This document shows, one piece after another, positions 1 through 7,136 of a stretch of 8,232 bases of DNA; the first letter of the stretch is position 1; the number at the start of each line of letters is the position of its first letter. Origin of the DNA: Flavobacteria bacterium RIFCSPLOWO2_12_FULL_31_7. Lineage in GTDB: Bacteria; Bacteroidota; Bacteroidia; Flavobacteriales; Flavobacteriaceae. The notes below the pieces were generated by a model, which saw nothing but the letters and a program-made list of their open reading frames with translations, made no database searches and was not told where the DNA came from. The stretch lies in assembly GCA_001800945.1 (NCBI GenBank), contig MGWJ01000137.1, positions 1 to 8,232 on the forward strand, written 5' to 3'. The position numbers were made by a program, and so were the translations under genes.

Positions 1-80
1 TGTTATACTGAAAGCATCTCACAAAATAATAATTTCAAATAATCTGTTTGATACTTTTAGATTGACCATCAGTTTTATGC

Positions 81-117
81 AAAAACGCCATTCTTAATAA
101 GTTTGGCCTTTTTTTTT
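81..117 (+). terminator. Rho-independent terminator-like hairpin of an upstream gene
   Basis: An imperfect hairpin is followed by nine consecutive T residues (109-117). The A run at 81-85 can pair with the T run. GCCA (87-90) pairs with TGGC (104-107), and CTT (93-95) pairs with AAG (99-101) across a three-base loop. Single and double mismatches interrupt the stem. The position fits termination of a rightward gene ending just before or at the left edge, which would insulate the AsmA-family gene. The call is moderate because the stem is interrupted and the upstream gene is not visible. Confidence 0.45.
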
Positions 118-125
118 AACAATAA

Positions 126-159
126 TTTGGTTAAAATTTGTACTTTGGTATTAACTTTG
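126..159 (+). promoter_or_regulatory. Bacteroidota-type promoter for the AsmA-family gene
   Basis: TAACTTTG at 152-159 is an exact match to the Bacteroidota -7 consensus TAnnTTTG. TTTG at 126-129 lies 22 bp upstream and can serve as the -33 element; spacers of about 17-23 bp are accepted in flavobacteria. Transcription would begin around 165, giving a leader of under 30 bases before the ATG at 193. No Shine-Dalgarno sequence is seen, which is usual in this phylum. Confidence 0.5.
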
Positions 160-192
160 TAGTATTAAAAAAAATCTTCAAAAATCAGTCTT

Positions 193-2772
193 ATGTTGAA
201 AAAAGTTTTAAAATGGTCGGGAATTTCAGTGCTTTTACTTGTTGTAGTTTTAGCAGCTGTGCCTTTTTTGTTTAAAGATAAAATCAAAGCAAAAATTGTA
301 GAAACCATCAATAAAAATGTGAATGCTAAAGTTGGTTTGGAAGATGTAAGTTTAAATTTATTTAAAAGTTTTCCTCAAGCGAATGTAACTTTGGATAAAA
401 TGAGTGTGATTAACAAAGCGCCATTTGAAGGCGATACTTTGGTGTATTCGGATAAAATTAATCTGAAAATGAGTATGATGGAATTATTCAATGGGGAAAA
501 TGAACCTATGAAAATTGAATCGATCAGTACGGAAAATACCAAATTAAATATTATTTTCAATAAAGATGGAGTTGGGAATTACGACATCGCTTTAAAGAAA
601 GATGAAAAAGATACTCCTAAAGAAGAGAAGCCTTTCGCGCTAAGCATTCAGAGTTATGAAGTAGAAAATTTAAAATTCACGTATAAAGATGAAGCTTCTA
701 AAATGAAAATGGTTTTAGATAGTATCAATCACGAAGGAACTGGAAATTTTGAGCAAGATGTTCTTGATTTAGATACTAAAACAACAGCCAACTTAACGTT
801 CGATATGGATAAAAGTAATTTTATGCATAACGTAAAAATTTCATTAGACGCTGTTTTAGGTATTGATTTAAAAAACAGTAAATACACTTTTAAAGAAAAT
901 AAAGCTTTAATCAATCAATTGCCTTTAAATTTTAATGGATTTATTCAGTTGGCTGAAAAAGGTCAGGTATACGATTTAACTTTCAACACGCCATCTTCGG
1001 ATTTTAAAAACTTTTTAGGATTAATTCCAGCGGAATATGCTGGAAATTTAGCAGATGTAGAAACTTCAGGGAAATTTGAAGTTAAAGGAAAAGTTAAAGG
1101 CGATTTAACCGATACAACGGTTCCGACTTTTAATATTGAAATGTTGTCTAATAACGCTTCTTTCAAGTATAAAGATTTACCAAAATCAGTAAAAAATATT
1201 CATATCGACACACATATTGTCAACGAAACAGGTTTAATGAACGATACTTTCGTAGATTTAGATAAGTTGTCTTTCGCTATTGATCAAGATGTTTTTAACG
1301 CCAGTGCACATGTGACTAATATTGCTGAAAATCCAAATGTAGATGCGGCTTTAAAAGGGGTAATTAATTTGGCAAATGTGTCAAAAGCTTATCCAGTAAA
1401 ATTAGAAAAACCATTGAATGGAATTTTAAGAGCAGATGTAAAAGCGGCTTTCGATATGAAATCTGTGGAAACGAGTCAGTATCAAAATATTAAAAATTCA
1501 GGAAATATTAACCTAACTGGTTTCAATTATGCTGGACCAGAAATGGCAAAACCTGTGAGTGTGGCTGTAGCCGATGTGTCTTTCAATCCAAGTCGAATTA
1601 ACTTGAATAAATTGCAAGCGAAAACAGGTAAATCAGATATTAACGTTTCAGGAAGTTTAGATAATTTCTACGGATTTTTGTTTAAAAACCAAATCTTAAA
1701 AGGAAATTTCAACTTGAATTCTTCTCTTTTTGCGGTTTCCGATTTCATGGCGCCTACTACAACAACTTCTGAAGAAGGGAAGAAAACTACTGAAGCTGTA
1801 AAAATCCCAAGTTTCTTAGATTGTACTTTATCAGCCAAAGCCACTACGGTGATTTATGATAATTTAAATCTGAAAAATGTAGCCGGAACTTTAATTATTC
1901 GCGACCAAGCAGTTAACTTAAAAGGTTTAACTATGGATGTTTTCGGTGGAAAAATTGGTTTAGATGGTTTGGTTTCAACAAAAGGAAAAATACCAACTTT
2001 CGATATGAATTTAGGATTAAATACTGTTGATATTAGTCAAACTTTCTCTATGTTAAATACTTTGAAAGCCATCACGCCAATTGCGGATGTAGTTAATGGT
2101 AAAATGAATTCTAAGATAAAATTAAATGGAAATTTAACGCAAAGTATGATGCCTGATATCAAATCGATTTCTGGAGATTTATTTGCAAGTATTTTACAAG
2201 GCTCTATCAATAAAAACAAATCCACTTTATTGTCTGAATTAAGTAACAAAGCTACATTTATAGATTTAAAAGATGTGAATTTAAAAGATGTAAAGGCAGC
2301 CTTGTCTTTTGATAAAGGCAAAGTTTCGGTAAAACCATTTACTTTAAAACATAAAGATATTTCGGTACAAATTGCAGGTTCTCACGGTTTTGATCAGAAT
2401 ATGAATTACGATTTAAAATTTGACGTTCCAGCGAAATATTTAGGAAAAGATGTGAATAATTTAATTGCGAAATTAACACCAGCGGATGCCAAAAAACTTG
2501 AAAATATTCCAGTAAATGCTTTAATGAATGGTAGTTTCAAATCGCCAAAAATTACAACAGATTTACAAAGTGTTACAAAAAACTTGACAACACAATTAGT
2601 GAAAATGCAAAAAGACAAATTAATCAATCAAGGAACTGGAGCTTTGTCAAATATGTTAAATGGAAATAAACCTAAAGATTCTACAAAAGTAACAACTACT
2701 CCAAAAGAACAAGTTGGTGGTGCTATAAAAGATGGAATTAAAGGATTGTTTGGTAAGAAGAAAAAAGAGTAA
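193..2772 (+). CDS. AsmA-like envelope protein (AsmA family, Bacteroidota type)
   Basis: This 859-residue protein has a short basic N-terminus and one hydrophobic segment at about residues 10-27, which anchors it in the inner membrane. The long remainder would face the periplasm and is rich in alternating beta strands. Residues 30-130 resemble the AsmA N-terminal domain. Residues about 538-800 resemble the AsmA-like C-terminal region, with repeated NG(K/S/N)-type turns and an NGSFKSP segment near 779. A Thr/Ser/Glu-rich linker lies at 520-536 and a lysine-rich tail ends the protein. In proteobacteria the AsmA clade (AsmA, YhdP, TamB, YdbH) forms hydrophobic-groove bridges implicated in phospholipid transport to the outer membrane. 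A similar role here is inferred from family membership only. Length is typical of Bacteroidota members. The gene is transcribed alone from its own promoter and ends at a strong terminator. The ATG at 193 fits the membrane anchor well. Confidence 0.85.
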   Translation: MLKKVLKWSGISVLLLVVVLAAVPFLFKDKIKAKIVETINKNVNAKVGLEDVSLNLFKSFPQANVTLDKMSVINKAPFEGDTLVYSDKINLKMSMMELFNGENEPMKIESISTENTKLNIIFNKDGVGNYDIALKKDEKDTPKEEKPFALSIQSYEVENLKFTYKDEASKMKMVLDSINHEGTGNFEQDVLDLDTKTTANLTFDMDKSNFMHNVKISLDAVLGIDLKNSKYTFKENKALINQLPLNFNGFIQLAEKGQVYDLTFNTPSSDFKNFLGLIPAEYAGNLADVETSGKFEVKGKVKGDLTDTTVPTFNIEMLSNNASFKYKDLPKSVKNIHIDTHIVNETGLMNDTFVDLDKLSFAIDQDVFNASAHVTNIAENPNVDAALKGVINLANVSKAYPVKLEKPLNGILRADVKAAFDMKSVETSQYQNIKNSGNINLTGFNYAGPEMAKPVSVAVADVSFNPSRINLNKLQAKTGKSDINVSGSLDNFYGFLFKNQILKGNFNLNSSLFAVSDFMAPTTTTSEEGKKTTEAVKIPSFLDCTLSAKATTVIYDNLNLKNVAGTLIIRDQAVNLKGLTMDVFGGKIGLDGLVSTKGKIPTFDMNLGLNTVDISQTFSMLNTLKAITPIADVVNGKMNSKIKLNGNLTQSMMPDIKSISGDLFASILQGSINKNKSTLLSELSNKATFIDLKDVNLKDVKAALSFDKGKVSVKPFTLKHKDISVQIAGSHGFDQNMNYDLKFDVPAKYLGKDVNNLIAKLTPADAKKLENIPVNALMNGSFKSPKITTDLQSVTKNLTTQLVKMQKDKLINQGTGALSNMLNGNKPKDSTKVTTTPKEQVGGAIKDGIKGLFGKKKKE

Positions 2773-2791
2773 ATTATTTCAAAATAAAAAT

Positions 2792-2822
2792 AAAAATGCC
2801 GAGTGAAAAACTCGGCATTTTT
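2792..2822. terminator. Bidirectional rho-independent terminator between convergent genes
   Basis: A perfect 13-bp inverted repeat (2792-2804 with 2810-2822, core ATGCCGAGT) encloses a 5-base GAAAA loop. The right arm ends in a T run for rightward transcripts. The A-rich sequence at 2781-2796 supplies a U tract for leftward transcripts. The stem lies exactly 19 bases from each flanking stop codon (2772 for the AsmA gene, 2842 for pruA), so one hairpin serves both genes. Confidence 0.93.
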
Positions 2823-2841
2823 TATATCTAAATTATAAAGA

Positions 2842-4467
2842 TTATCCTAAAAATGGATAGCTATAATGTTCTGGCGTAACGAACGTTTCTTTAATGGTTC
2901 TTGGAGAAACCCAACGTAATAAGTTTTGTGCAGAACCCGCTTTGTCATTTGTTCCAGAAGCTCTTGCTCCTCCAAATGGTTGCATTCCAACAACTGCTCC
3001 AGTTGGTTTGTCGTTAATATAGAAATTTCCAGCTGCGTTTTGTAAAGCTACAGTTGCTTCTTCAATCGCATATCTATCTGTACTTAATACCGCTCCAGTT
3101 AAGGCGTATTCAGAAGTTTGATCTACTAAAGTTAATGTTTCAGCCCATTTCGCATCTTCATATACATAGATTGTAATTACTGGTCCGAAAAGTTCAGTTT
3201 CCATTGTAGCGTATTTCGGATTTGTTGTTACGATTACAGTTGGTTCAACAAACCATCCTTTAGATTTATCGTAATTTCCACCGATGATAATTTCTGCATC
3301 AGCATCTTTTTTAGCTTGATCGATATATTTTGCTAATTTATCAAATGAACCTTCGTGAATAACTGCTGTAACAAAGTTTGAAAAATCTTCTGGTGATCCC
3401 ATTTTCATAGTCGCAACGTCAGCAATTAATTGCTCTTTTACCGCTGGCCACATACTTTGTGGAATGTAAGCTCTTGAAGCAGCAGAACATTTCTGACCTT
3501 GGAACTCAAAAGCACCACGAGTAATTGCAGTTGTAACTTGTTTTACATTTGCAGATGGGTGTGCGATTACGAAATCTTTTCCACCCGTTTCACCTACAAT
3601 TCTTGGGTATGTTTTATATCTGTGAATGTTTTCTCCGATTTTTTTCCAAATTTCTTTGAAGATGAAAGTTGAACCAGTATAGTGAATTCCAGCGAAATCT
3701 GGAGAAGCTAAAACCGTATCCGTAATCATCACTGGATCACCAAAAACAACATTAATAACTCCGTCTGGAACTCCTGCTTCTTTGAAAACATCAATAATCA
3801 CTTTGGCAGAAAATACTTGACTATCACTTGGTTTCCAAACTACTACATTACCCATTAATGCTGCACTTGCAGGTAAGTTAGCTGCGATTGCTGTAAAGTT
3901 AAATGGAGTTACTGCGTAAACAAATCCTTCTAATGGTCTGTACTCTACACGGTTCCACATATCTGAAGTAGATGCTGGTTGATCAGCGTAAATTTGTGTC
4001 ATGAATTCTACGTTGAAACGTAAGAAGTCGATTAACTCACATGAAGCATCAATTTCTGCTTGGTGAATCGTTTTAGATTGCGCAATCATAGTTGCTGCAT
4101 TAATTTTTGCTCTATATGGACCAGCAATTAATTCAGCTGCTTTTAAAAAGATAGCTGCACGTTGTTCCCAAGCCATGTTAGCCCATTTTGTTCTGCTTTC
4201 TAAAGCATTAGCAATAGCTTTTTCTACGTGAGATTTTTCAGCTAAATGATATGTTCCAACAACGTGTTGGTGATCATGTGGCGCTGTCATGTTTCTGGTA
4301 TTTCCTGTGAAAATTTCTTCTGAACCAATATATAATGGTACATCAATTTTCGAATTCCACATCGCTTTGTAAGCTTCTAAAACTCTAGTTTTTTCTGGAG
4401 AATTTGGTGCGTAACCTTTAACTGGCTCGTTTACCGCTTTTGGTATATTAAAAAATCCTTTTAACAT
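2842..4467 (-). CDS. pruA: L-glutamate gamma-semialdehyde dehydrogenase (1-pyrroline-5-carboxylate dehydrogenase)
   Basis: This cytoplasmic NAD-dependent aldehyde dehydrogenase oxidises L-glutamate 5-semialdehyde, the open form of 1-pyrroline-5-carboxylate, to glutamate. That is the second step of proline degradation. The 541-residue length matches the monofunctional PruA found in Bacteroidota and mitochondria, not the bifunctional PutA. Visible motifs include the cofactor-site TPFNF (187-191), VVWKPSD (209-215), the active-site glutamate in VGETGGK (Glu293), the catalytic cysteine in GQKCSA (Cys327), the ELFGP motif (425-429) and the C-terminal PFGG (497-500). All key residues are intact. 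The start gives the usual flavobacterial N-terminus (MLKGFFNIPKAVNEPV). The gene is last in the leftward cluster, 129 bases after apaG, and ends at the shared terminator. No proline dehydrogenase gene lies in the window. Its leader carries an unusual repeat tract at 4478-4509. Confidence 0.97.
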   Translation of the reverse strand: MLKGFFNIPKAVNEPVKGYAPNSPEKTRVLEAYKAMWNSKIDVPLYIGSEEIFTGNTRNMTAPHDHQHVVGTYHLAEKSHVEKAIANALESRTKWANMAWEQRAAIFLKAAELIAGPYRAKINAATMIAQSKTIHQAEIDASCELIDFLRFNVEFMTQIYADQPASTSDMWNRVEYRPLEGFVYAVTPFNFTAIAANLPASAALMGNVVVWKPSDSQVFSAKVIIDVFKEAGVPDGVINVVFGDPVMITDTVLASPDFAGIHYTGSTFIFKEIWKKIGENIHRYKTYPRIVGETGGKDFVIAHPSANVKQVTTAITRGAFEFQGQKCSAASRAYIPQSMWPAVKEQLIADVATMKMGSPEDFSNFVTAVIHEGSFDKLAKYIDQAKKDADAEIIIGGNYDKSKGWFVEPTVIVTTNPKYATMETELFGPVITIYVYEDAKWAETLTLVDQTSEYALTGAVLSTDRYAIEEATVALQNAAGNFYINDKPTGAVVGMQPFGGARASGTNDKAGSAQNLLRWVSPRTIKETFVTPEHYSYPFLG

Positions 4468-4477
4468 TGTATTTAAT

Positions 4478-4509
4478 TTGACAATTAGACAATAAGACGA
4501 TTAGACAAT
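4478..4509. repeat. Four imperfect 8-bp tandem repeats in the pruA leader
   Basis: Four contiguous 8-base units occupy 4478-4485, 4486-4493, 4494-4501 and 4502-4509. The consensus is TAGACAAT on the plus strand. The second and fourth units are identical, the first differs at one position (TTGACAAT) and the third at two (AAGACGAT). In pruA orientation the tract ends 10 bases before the start codon, so it would be transcribed into the untranslated leader. A GACAA at 4504-4508 can also pair with TTGTC at 4517-4521. The role is unknown. Possibilities are a protein-binding array, a translational control element, or the trace of a lost repeat-flanked cassette. Confidence 0.8.
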
Positions 4510-4532
4510 TTTTAGTTTGTCGTAATTTGACG

Positions 4533-4548
4533 TAAAAGTACAAAGGAT
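4533..4548 (-). promoter_or_regulatory. pruA: Weak candidate promoter -7 region for pruA
   Basis: On the minus strand two overlapping approximations to TAnnTTTG occur: ATCCTTTG (4548-4541) and TACTTTTA (4540-4533). The latter has a TTTA about 19 bp upstream that could act as the -33 element. Either would give a leader of roughly 60 bases containing the 8-bp repeats. Neither is an exact match. The 129-base gap after apaG is the main reason to expect a promoter, and co-transcription with apaG remains possible. Confidence 0.25.
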
Positions 4549-4596
4549 TAATTGAATTCTAAAATAAATTATTAGCCCTAAAAGTTTGGATTTAGT

Positions 4597-4983
4597 TTAA
4601 CTTATCGCAAAAGGAACATGCAATTTAAAAGTTGGAATTTGCACTTCAAAATTTTCTGAAGTAGTGAAATTAATCATCGTATAAAAACCTTTCATCGCAC
4701 CGATTGTAGAATGTAGCATACAACCAGAAGAATACGTGTATTTATCACCAGGAACTATGATTGGAGTTTGTCCAACTACGCCTTCACCGTCAACCATTTC
4801 AGTGAAATTTAAAGAATCCAAAATTTCCCAATGTCTAGCCTGAAGTTGTACAATATCGGAACTTAAATTTTCAATGGTAATTTCATACGAAAAAGCATAT
4901 AGCATTGTATATTCTTTAAAGTAAGTGCCCTCGAAACGAGTTGCTACCGAAATTTTTATACCACTTGTGATTTGCGTAACCAT
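4597..4983 (-). CDS. apaG: ApaG family protein (Fn3-like fold, DUF525)
   Basis: This small soluble protein of 128 residues is close to the family's usual length of about 125. Hallmarks are all present: the strand YEITIEN (33-39), LQARHW.I.D (47-56), VDGEGVVGQTP (64-74), PG..Y.YSSGC (78-88) and GAMKGFY (95-101). These form the single beta-sandwich domain known from bacterial ApaG structures and from eukaryotic F-box (FBXO3) homologues. The name comes from linkage to apaH in enterobacteria, and old annotations mention Co2+/Mg2+ efflux. The biochemical role is unsettled. No apaH is nearby here. The gene lies 51 bases after the Plug gene in the same direction and has its own good promoter match, so it is probably transcribed at least partly on its own. 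Confidence 0.95.
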   Translation of the reverse strand: MVTQITSGIKISVATRFEGTYFKEYTMLYAFSYEITIENLSSDIVQLQARHWEILDSLNFTEMVDGEGVVGQTPIIVPGDKYTYSSGCMLHSTIGAMKGFYTMINFTTSENFEVQIPTFKLHVPFAIS

Positions 4984-5002
4984 ATTGCGTTTTTAGTAAA
5001 AT

Positions 5003-5032
5003 CAAAGTTACTGAAAAATAAATATAACTAAA
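5003..5032 (-). promoter_or_regulatory. apaG: Bacteroidota-type promoter for apaG
   Basis: On the minus strand TAACTTTG (5010-5003) matches TAnnTTTG exactly. A TTTA (5032-5029) lies 18 bp upstream as a near match to the -33 TTTG. Transcription would start near 4997, only about 14 bases before the apaG ATG. The -33 element lies just downstream of the Plug stop codon, so the promoter fills almost the whole 51-base gap. Confidence 0.5.
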
Positions 5033-5034
5033 TG

Positions 5035-6276
5035 TTAATTTTTTATTTCTGTACTATTTGCTCTTCCAATTCCAATAATTCTGTCATAACGTTCCGCGCC
5101 ACCTCTGTAATAGACTAACACAATATAGTCGTTTTCAGTTTGATAGAAGTTTCCATCAACGGCATTTTTTTCGTCAATTTTACCGTTTTTATCCACCAAA
5201 GTGTATTGGTAATTGACAAATCCTTGTTTTAATAAGATAGGTTTTTCAAATGTTTTAGTTTCCGAATTATATTCCATCTTAAATTCATCCGAAATCTGAT
5301 AATTGTTAAACATTCCAGTTACATAAATTGATTTTTCTAAGGGATTGACATCAGAAAGTAAACTGAAATACACCCAAGAATAATCGGCTTCAATGGCGTT
5401 TTGAGTAGTATTTAAGTTATTTACGAAAAAGTTTCCATTTATATCTGGGAAATAGGTGTAAATTTTGTTTTTACGCGCTTCGTTAGTATATAAAAAAGAA
5501 TTGTAAATATCACCAGTAGTGACTTTAAAAACCGAATTAGAAGCACCGCGAATATTTTTGTTTTCGAAATTTAGAAATTCATTGCCCGCCCAAAATTGCG
5601 TTTCTTTATTGTATCTGTATATCATTTGTGTACCAATGGTATACTGAGGTTTAATGTTATGAATGGCATTACTGAATTTTCCGTTTTGGAAGATTGAAAC
5701 TTTAATGTTTTCTTTCGGATTTTGTAATGGTTTGTCTTTATAGTCGATAAAAAACTCAATATTCTGTTTCTGATTGATGGTTTCCATATCACGAGAACGT
5801 CTGATGGTGATTCCAACGGTTGTTTCGTCTTCGTAAATGATGAATTTTTTTGAAAAAACAATTTCTTGATCTTCATCAAAAATTTTAACGATGTAATTTC
5901 CGCTTTTAATAATTTGATTGAACTTATTCGGAAAACTTAAAGTATAATGCGAATAAACTTGTAAGCAATTTAACGAATTCTGATAATTTTGAATACGTTG
6001 GTTGTCTAAACCGTTTAAATACTCATTTTTAAGTAATTGAGTAGGTGTCCAATCGTAATTATATTGTTCGATGGTGTAATAATAATCGGCTTCATTGCCG
6101 TATAAATCATCAAACTGTAAATCGAAACTTTCTCCTAGTCTGAAAAAAGGAATCGTATTATTTACATTTTGTGAAAAGGTAACCGTTTTAATGTTGTATG
6201 GCGGCACAATTTCCTTCTCTTGAGAAAAGACAATTGTTGTAAGTAATAATGTAATGATTAGAAATAAATTCTTCAT
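5035..6276 (-). CDS. Type IX secretion system Plug protein (DUF5103 family)
   Basis: This 413-residue exported protein has a signal peptide at residues 1-18 (hydrophobic core 4-17, cleavage likely at VFS|Q19). The rest looks like two or more beta-sandwich modules. DUF5103 family features are visible: IKTV near 29, LGE (47-49) followed by QFDDL (54-58), DW.P.Q (75-80), the EYLNG turn (85-89), YSHY.L.FPN (108-117), DYSWVYFSL (298-306), YVTGMFNNY (318-326) and the C-terminal YRGGAERYDRIIGIG (390-404). In Flavobacterium johnsoniae a member of this family was found bound to the SprA translocon as the Plug, which closes the periplasmic end of the channel when PorV is not engaged. The same periplasmic gating role is inferred here. 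No other type IX gene is in the window. The ATG directly precedes the signal peptide. Confidence 0.9.
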   Translation of the reverse strand: MKNLFLIITLLLTTIVFSQEKEIVPPYNIKTVTFSQNVNNTIPFFRLGESFDLQFDDLYGNEADYYYTIEQYNYDWTPTQLLKNEYLNGLDNQRIQNYQNSLNCLQVYSHYTLSFPNKFNQIIKSGNYIVKIFDEDQEIVFSKKFIIYEDETTVGITIRRSRDMETINQKQNIEFFIDYKDKPLQNPKENIKVSIFQNGKFSNAIHNIKPQYTIGTQMIYRYNKETQFWAGNEFLNFENKNIRGASNSVFKVTTGDIYNSFLYTNEARKNKIYTYFPDINGNFFVNNLNTTQNAIEADYSWVYFSLLSDVNPLEKSIYVTGMFNNYQISDEFKMEYNSETKTFEKPILLKQGFVNYQYTLVDKNGKIDEKNAVDGNFYQTENDYIVLVYYRGGAERYDRIIGIGRANSTEIKN

Positions 6277-6296
6277 AAATTAAATTTTCAATTTTA

Positions 6297-6325
6297 TAAA
6301 GATATAAAAACTATGCCAAAAACAA
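6297..6325 (-). promoter_or_regulatory. Possible promoter for the Plug gene
   Basis: On the minus strand TATCTTTA (6304-6297) differs from TAnnTTTG only at the last base. TTG (6325-6323) lies 18 bp upstream. It falls in the 49-base gap between the methyltransferase stop and the Plug ATG and would give a leader of roughly 15 bases. This is an imperfect match, so read-through from the upstream genes is equally possible. Confidence 0.3.
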
Positions 6326-7096
6326 CTATTTATAAACCACAGGAATAATTTCTCCTTTTGCTAAACAATATTTTTCAACTAAATCTGCAGAAATAGTATT
6401 CGTATAATCTACTTCTTCTACACGGAAACCAATACTTCTTAACTTGTCGAAATAATCTCTTCCATATACACGAACGTGATCGTATTGTCCGAAAATTTTA
6501 GCGCGTTCTTTTTGATCTGTAATAGAATCATCTGAAAAAGTAACCTCTCTTTTTAAATCTTGTGGAATTTGGAAAATCCCCATTCCGCCTGGTTTCATAA
6601 CTCGGTATAATTCTTGCATCGCTTTTGTATCATCAGGAATGTGTTCTAAAACGTGGTTACACAAAATCATATCGTATGAATTATCCTGAAAAGGTAAATT
6701 ACAAATGTCTGCTTTTACATCAGCCAACGGCGACAATAAATCTGTTGTTGTGTAATCTAAATTCGCTTGTTTTTTAAAACGTTTGTAAAATTCTTGTTCT
6801 GGAGCAAAATGCAATACTTTTATTTTATCTGTAGAAGTGAAAAAGTTTGTTTTTTCTTGAAGATACAACCATAATAAACGGTGTCTTTCTAAAGATAAAG
6901 TACTTGGCGACAACACATTGTTACGTTGTGTTCCATATCCGTAAGGTAAAAACATTCGGAAACTCTTTCCGTCAATTGGATCGGTAAATTTATTTCCTTT
7001 TAATAAAAAAGCAATAATTGGTCGTGCCACAATACTCAATCGAATTAAAATTGGACGAGGAATGGTATTTAGGATAAATTTAAAAATTTTCTTCAT
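6326..7096 (-). CDS. Class I SAM-dependent methyltransferase (methyltransferase type 11-like)
   Basis: From the ATG at 7096 the product has 256 residues. An in-frame GTG at 7120 would add eight residues, but it lies inside the inverted repeat of the neighbouring cassette, so the ATG is preferred. A hydrophobic or amphipathic N-terminal stretch (about 4-32) may associate with membrane. The segment 39-75 contains FLPYG and SLERHRLLW. A Rossmann methyltransferase domain follows: motif I VLHFAPE (94-100), acidic Asp119, DICNLPF (130-136), the NHVLEHI motif (147-153) and LYRVMKPGG (163-171). Motif I is the APE variant rather than the usual GxGxG. The substrate is unknown and cannot be deduced. Related proteins carry CPxCG pairs around FLPYG and before SLERHRL, to my recollection; here the matching positions read DPIDG and SPSTL, so that metal site appears lost. 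It was probably co-transcribed with map before the cassette intervened. Confidence 0.85.
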   Translation of the reverse strand: MKKIFKFILNTIPRPILIRLSIVARPIIAFLLKGNKFTDPIDGKSFRMFLPYGYGTQRNNVLSPSTLSLERHRLLWLYLQEKTNFFTSTDKIKVLHFAPEQEFYKRFKKQANLDYTTTDLLSPLADVKADICNLPFQDNSYDMILCNHVLEHIPDDTKAMQELYRVMKPGGMGIFQIPQDLKREVTFSDDSITDQKERAKIFGQYDHVRVYGRDYFDKLRSIGFRVEEVDYTNTISADLVEKYCLAKGEIIPVVYK

Positions 7097-7106
7097 AATT
7101 GTTTTA

Positions 7107-7134
7107 AACACTAATTTCACGAATTAGCACTAAT
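7107..7134. repeat. Left terminal inverted repeat of the GxxExxY cassette
   Basis: The 28 bases comprise three imperfect 9-10 bp direct subunits of the type CAC(T/G)AATT, beginning at 7109, 7118 and 7128. The tract fills the space between the methyltransferase ATG (7096) and the stop of the GxxExxY gene (7139-7137). It is the inverted partner of 7516-7543, with mismatches at three positions only. Confidence 0.85.
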
Positions 7135-7136
7135 TT

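Larger units (their letters stand above)
1..192. other. Non-coding leader region; possible tail of an upstream rightward gene
   Basis: No complete gene is visible here. Two plus-strand frames are open from the window edge: one stops at 40-42 and the other at 95-97. Either could be the last residues of an upstream rightward gene, but neither tail is recognisable. The second would end inside the hairpin at 81-117, so the stop at 40-42 is the more natural gene end. On the minus strand only very short ATG-initiated frames occur. The rest holds a terminator-like hairpin followed by the promoter of the AsmA-family gene. Confidence 0.5.

Noticed and set aside
1..97. C-terminal fragment of an upstream gene in either open plus-strand frame
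   Set aside because: Both tails are too short to identify and one ends inside a terminator-like hairpin, so no coding feature was called.
375..2627. Several 60-95 codon open frames on the minus strand within the AsmA-family gene (for example 2037-2321)
   Set aside because: They are fully antisense to a well-supported gene, show no recognisable motifs, and have composition expected from AT-rich reverse-strand shadows.
4478..4509. CRISPR array
   Set aside because: The 8-bp units abut directly with no spacers, and no cas genes are present.
4568..4596. Terminator after apaG
   Set aside because: No convincing stem followed by a U tract is found in minus-strand orientation; the sequence is just AT-rich.
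5622..5879. An 85-codon minus-strand frame inside the Plug gene
   Set aside because: It overlaps the Plug coding sequence in another frame, has no family features, and has no promoter or start context of its own.
7097..7120. GTG at 7120 as the methyltransferase start
   Set aside because: It lies within the left inverted repeat of the cassette and adds residues encoded by the repeat. The ATG at 7096 immediately precedes the natural basic/hydrophobic N-terminus.
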